From assembly GCA_030043595.1 (NCBI GenBank), contig JASHXJ010000533.1, positions 1 through 23,968 of the forward strand: a stretch of 23,968 nt of DNA. Reading direction: 5' to 3'. Positions 21,871 to 23,968 of this stretch are shown piece after piece. Both the position numbers and the translations under genes were made by a program. The stretch comes from Trebonia sp. Lineage in GTDB: Bacteria > Actinomycetota > Actinomycetes > Streptosporangiales > Streptosporangiaceae. Numbering within the stretch: position 1 is the first letter of the stretch; each line of letters starts with the position of its first letter. The notes under the pieces are model-generated. The model was not told the DNA's origin. It worked only from the letters and a program-made list of their open reading frames with translations, and searched no databases.

Positions 21871-22667
21871 ACAACCTGCACCGCGAACTCGCACCGGTAT
21901 CGGACGCAGCGTGGGCGAGCATCGAGGACGAGGCCAGGCGCACGTTCGCACTGCACGCCGCCGCCCGGCGGGTAGCGGACGTGACCGGGCCTGGCGGGGC
22001 CACGCTGGCGGGCCTCGGAACAGGCCACCTCACCCCGATCGATCCGCCCGGCGACGGGATTACCGCCGGGCTGCGGGCCTGGCGGCCGGTTGTTCAGCTG
22101 CAGGTGCCGTTCAGGCTGGCGCGCGCGGAGATCGACGCCGTGGAGCGGGGCGCCCTTGACGCCGACTGGCAGCCGGTGAAGGACGCCGCGAAGAAGATCG
22201 CGTTCGCCGAGGATCGCGCGGTCTTCGACGGCTACGGCGCCGCGCGGATCACCGGGATCAGGGAAGCGTCGTCGAATCCGGCGATCGGGCTGCCGCACGA
22301 GGTCCGCGACTACCCGGACGCGGTCAGCCGGGCGCTGTCCGCGCTGCGGCTGGCGGGCGTGGGCGGACCGTACTCGCTGCTGCTGTCCGCGGAGGCCTAC
22401 ACGGCGGTCAGTGAGACCTCCGACCATGGCTACCCCATCCGCGAGCATCTGGCACGCCTGATCGACGGCCAGATCGTCTGGGCGCCGGCGATCGACGGCG
22501 CCCTGGTGGTGTCCTGCCGCGGTGGCGACTACGAGTTCCGCCTGGGGGAGGATCTCGCGATCGGCTACCTGTCCCACGACGCGGAGGATGTCGAGCTGTA
22601 CTTCCAGGAGTCCTTCACCTTCGCGGTCTACACCGCCGAGGCCAGCGTCCCGATCACGCCGGCCTGA
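21867..22667 (+). CDS. Encapsulin shell protein (family 1, linocin M18/Cfp29 type)
   Basis: The protein has 266 residues. The start MNNLHRELAPVSDAAWASIEDEA is the classical family 1 encapsulin N-terminus that binds cargo peptides on the inner shell face. The HK97-like fold follows (DWQPVKDAAKKIAFAEDRAVFDGYGAARITGI, then YSLLLSAEAYTAV and ELYFQESFTFAVYT). It overlaps the DyP stop as ATGA, so shell and cargo are made together. Family 1 shells commonly form 60-subunit compartments. The length is typical and no extra domain is present. Confidence 0.95.
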   Translation: MNNLHRELAPVSDAAWASIEDEARRTFALHAAARRVADVTGPGGATLAGLGTGHLTPIDPPGDGITAGLRAWRPVVQLQVPFRLARAEIDAVERGALDADWQPVKDAAKKIAFAEDRAVFDGYGAARITGIREASSNPAIGLPHEVRDYPDAVSRALSALRLAGVGGPYSLLLSAEAYTAVSETSDHGYPIREHLARLIDGQIVWAPAIDGALVVSCRGGDYEFRLGEDLAIGYLSHDAEDVELYFQESFTFAVYTAEASVPITPA

Positions 22668-22704
22668 CCCGCGGTACCGCCCTTCACCCTGGGTGGACCT
22701 TGTG

Positions 22705-22750
22705 CGGCGAACCGGGCCCTGGGCCCGCTCCGTGCTGGCCGCCGCCGCTG
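22705..22750 (+). terminator. Candidate terminator after the encapsulin gene
   Basis: GGGCCC arms around 22713-22727, and wider GCGGCG/CGCCGC arms, lie 40-80 bases after the encapsulin stop. The core loop is very small, so the exact structure is uncertain. Confidence 0.35.
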
Positions 22751-22777
22751 GATTACGCGTGAACAGAAGCCACCCTT

Positions 22778-22810
22778 CGTTCGGAAGAAAGAAGATTTTT
22801 CATCCGAACG
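22778..22810. promoter_or_regulatory. Inverted repeat upstream of the molybdoenzyme gene
   Basis: CGTTCGGA (22778-22785) and TCCGAACG (22803-22810) are a perfect 8-bp inverted repeat with a 17-base A/T-rich spacer. It lies about 140 bases upstream of the gene at 22953. The two half-sites are about two helical turns apart (25 bases start to start), a good layout for a dimeric regulator. Confidence 0.4.
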
Positions 22811-22952
22811 GACCGTCGCTTCGCCCCCAAACGCCAGTGACTGCGGGTCGTGCAGTGATGTGAGATTCGATAGGGGCCATCGTGAGCAATATGGTGAATA
22901 TGGCTGCCGATTCCAGGGCGCACTCCCGCGCGGCTCGTGCGGGGGGAGATCC

Positions 22953-23968
22953 ATGACATCCGCATCCAGCCGGGCCGGGGCCGGCGTCGCTTCGCCGGCC
23001 GGCCGCAAGGTCGTCAAGCCGACACCGCCGGAGCTGATGGAGGACACCGGCACCGGGCTGGACTACGGCACCCGCCCGGATCGGATGCCGGGCTATCTTG
23101 TCCCGAACGACCGGTTCTACATCCGCAGTCACGCGCCCGCTCCGCATGTGGATGTCGCGGCGTGGACGCTTCGCATCGAGGGTGATGGCGTGCGCCGGCC
23201 GGTCGCCTACAGCTACGACGAGCTGTGGAACCGGTTCCCGCTGGTTTCGGTGATCCGCACCATCGAGTGTGCGGGTAACCGCCGGGTGCTGCTCGGCAGC
23301 GAGTTCGGGTGCACGTTCGAGGGCACTCAGTGGGGTCGTGGTGCGGCCGGCACGGCCGAGTGGACCGGTGTGCGGCTTCGTGACCTGCTTGAGCCGGCTG
23401 GTCTCACGCCCGGCGTGCGGGAGGTCATGCCCGAGTCGCTTGATGAGATCCGGGCCCGCAGGCCGATGCCGGTGGCCAAGGCGATGGCCGACGACACCTT
23501 GGTCGCGCTGGCCATGAACGGGGAGATCCTGCCGGCTGATCACGGATTCCCCGCCCGCGCCGTGGTGTCTGGCTGGCTCGGGGCCGCCAGCATCAAGTGG
23601 CTCGCCCGGATCGAGGTGAGCAGGGAACCGCTGTACGTGCCGTGGAACACCGAGGACTATGTGCTGATCGGTCCCCGCTATCCGGCCGACGGCCCGGCGC
23701 GCGGGCCGGCGATCACCACCCTGCCGGCTGCCGCACTGGTGGAGCTGCCGTGGCCCGCCCGGCTCCGGCCGGAACCGCAGCTGATCCGGGGACGCGCGTT
23801 CGCCGGGGAGAATGCGATCGCCGCCGTCGAGTACCGCATCGACGACGGTCCCTGGCGGCCCGCGGAACTGGGCTCGCCCGGTATACCCGGCGCGTGGGTG
23901 CGCTGGCAGTTCGCCTGGACTCCTGAACCCGGCGAGCACGTCCTGCGGGCTCGTGCCATCGACGAGCG
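22953..23968 (+). CDS. Sulfite oxidase-family molybdopterin oxidoreductase (3' end outside window)
   Basis: The ATG at 22953 follows GGGGGGAGAT; the frame is open for 338 codons to the end of the window. The N-terminal domain has YLVPNDRFYIRSHAP and WTLRIEGDGV. RTIECAGNRR contains Cys106, the expected molybdenum ligand. DHGFPARAVVSGWLGAASIKWLARIEV is the typical cofactor-binding end of the oxidoreductase domain. An immunoglobulin-like dimerisation domain begins near residue 265 (ALVELPWPARLRPEPQ, then EYRIDDGPW). No Tat signal is seen, so this member looks cytoplasmic. The substrate could be sulfite or another oxo-acceptor; the sequence does not decide. Confidence 0.88.
   Translation, partial: MTSASSRAGAGVASPAGRKVVKPTPPELMEDTGTGLDYGTRPDRMPGYLVPNDRFYIRSHAPAPHVDVAAWTLRIEGDGVRRPVAYSYDELWNRFPLVSVIRTIECAGNRRVLLGSEFGCTFEGTQWGRGAAGTAEWTGVRLRDLLEPAGLTPGVREVMPESLDEIRARRPMPVAKAMADDTLVALAMNGEILPADHGFPARAVVSGWLGAASIKWLARIEVSREPLYVPWNTEDYVLIGPRYPADGPARGPAITTLPAAALVELPWPARLRPEPQLIRGRAFAGENAIAAVEYRIDDGPWRPAELGSPGIPGAWVRWQFAWTPEPGEHVLRARAIDE

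Noticed and set aside
22800..23939. A 379-codon frame antisense to the molybdoenzyme
   Set aside because: It has no domain or ribosome site. The plus-strand frame has the Mo-binding cysteine motif and a good start.

Overview
The window reads as chromosomal DNA of a high-GC actinomycete, probably a filamentous, sporulating type. The evidence is GC-rich DNA with strong third-position GC bias, frequent GTG starts, WhiJ/Scr-type regulator plus DUF397 gene pairs, a mycothiol-type MDMPI protein beside an ECF sigma factor, PspC-domain signalling proteins and DUF1707. The genus cannot be fixed from the sequence. The secreted S53 (sedolisin) peptidase is compatible with an acid-soil lifestyle, but that is inference.

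Layout. 1-591: C-terminal half of an MFS transporter, cut by the window edge. 640-1419 (-): PIG-L/LmbE deacetylase. 1488-2255 (-): PspC plus DUF1707 membrane-protein pair, ending in a hairpin terminator. It is divergent from 2409-4549 (+), a PspC-domain histidine kinase overlapping its LuxR-type response regulator. 4577-6524 (-): an operon of a coiled-coil four-TM protein, a lipoprotein and an OmpA-like domain. The last two lie in one reading frame, separated only by an amber codon. 6534-9745 (+): a duplicated XRE/DUF5753 regulator plus DUF397 cassette (two regulators, three DUF397 proteins), preceded by two TGGCA-N2-TGCCA palindromes. 9785-10591 (+): alpha/beta hydrolase, overlapping tail-to-tail a helical protein of unknown function (10528-11478, -). 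That gene is divergent from a NYN/PIN-like nuclease gene (11582-12094, +), followed by a 494-codon protein with a zinc phospholipase C/P1 nuclease-like metal motif. 13600-15654 (-): secreted S53 peptidase, sharing a perfect 16-bp hairpin with its convergent neighbour. 15802-18221 (-): acyl-CoA dehydrogenase and family III CoA-transferase, overlapping. 18416-18718 (-): ABM-like barrel protein. 18816-20251 (-): ECF sigma factor translationally coupled to an MDMPI/DinB-like protein. 20307-20729 (-): DUF302 protein, divergent from 20866-22667 (+), a DyP peroxidase with a C-terminal encapsulation peptide overlapping its encapsulin shell gene. 22953-23968 (+): sulfite-oxidase-family molybdoenzyme, running off the end.

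How they work together. Recognisable functional units are the PspC-kinase/regulator envelope-stress module, the regulator/DUF397 array, the coupled sigma/MDMPI pair, the CoA-transferase/acyl-CoA dehydrogenase pair and the DyP-loaded encapsulin nanocompartment. The least explained parts are the amber-split lipoprotein/OmpA operon (4577-6524) and the unknown block at 10528-13610. No tRNA, rRNA, transposase or CRISPR array was seen.
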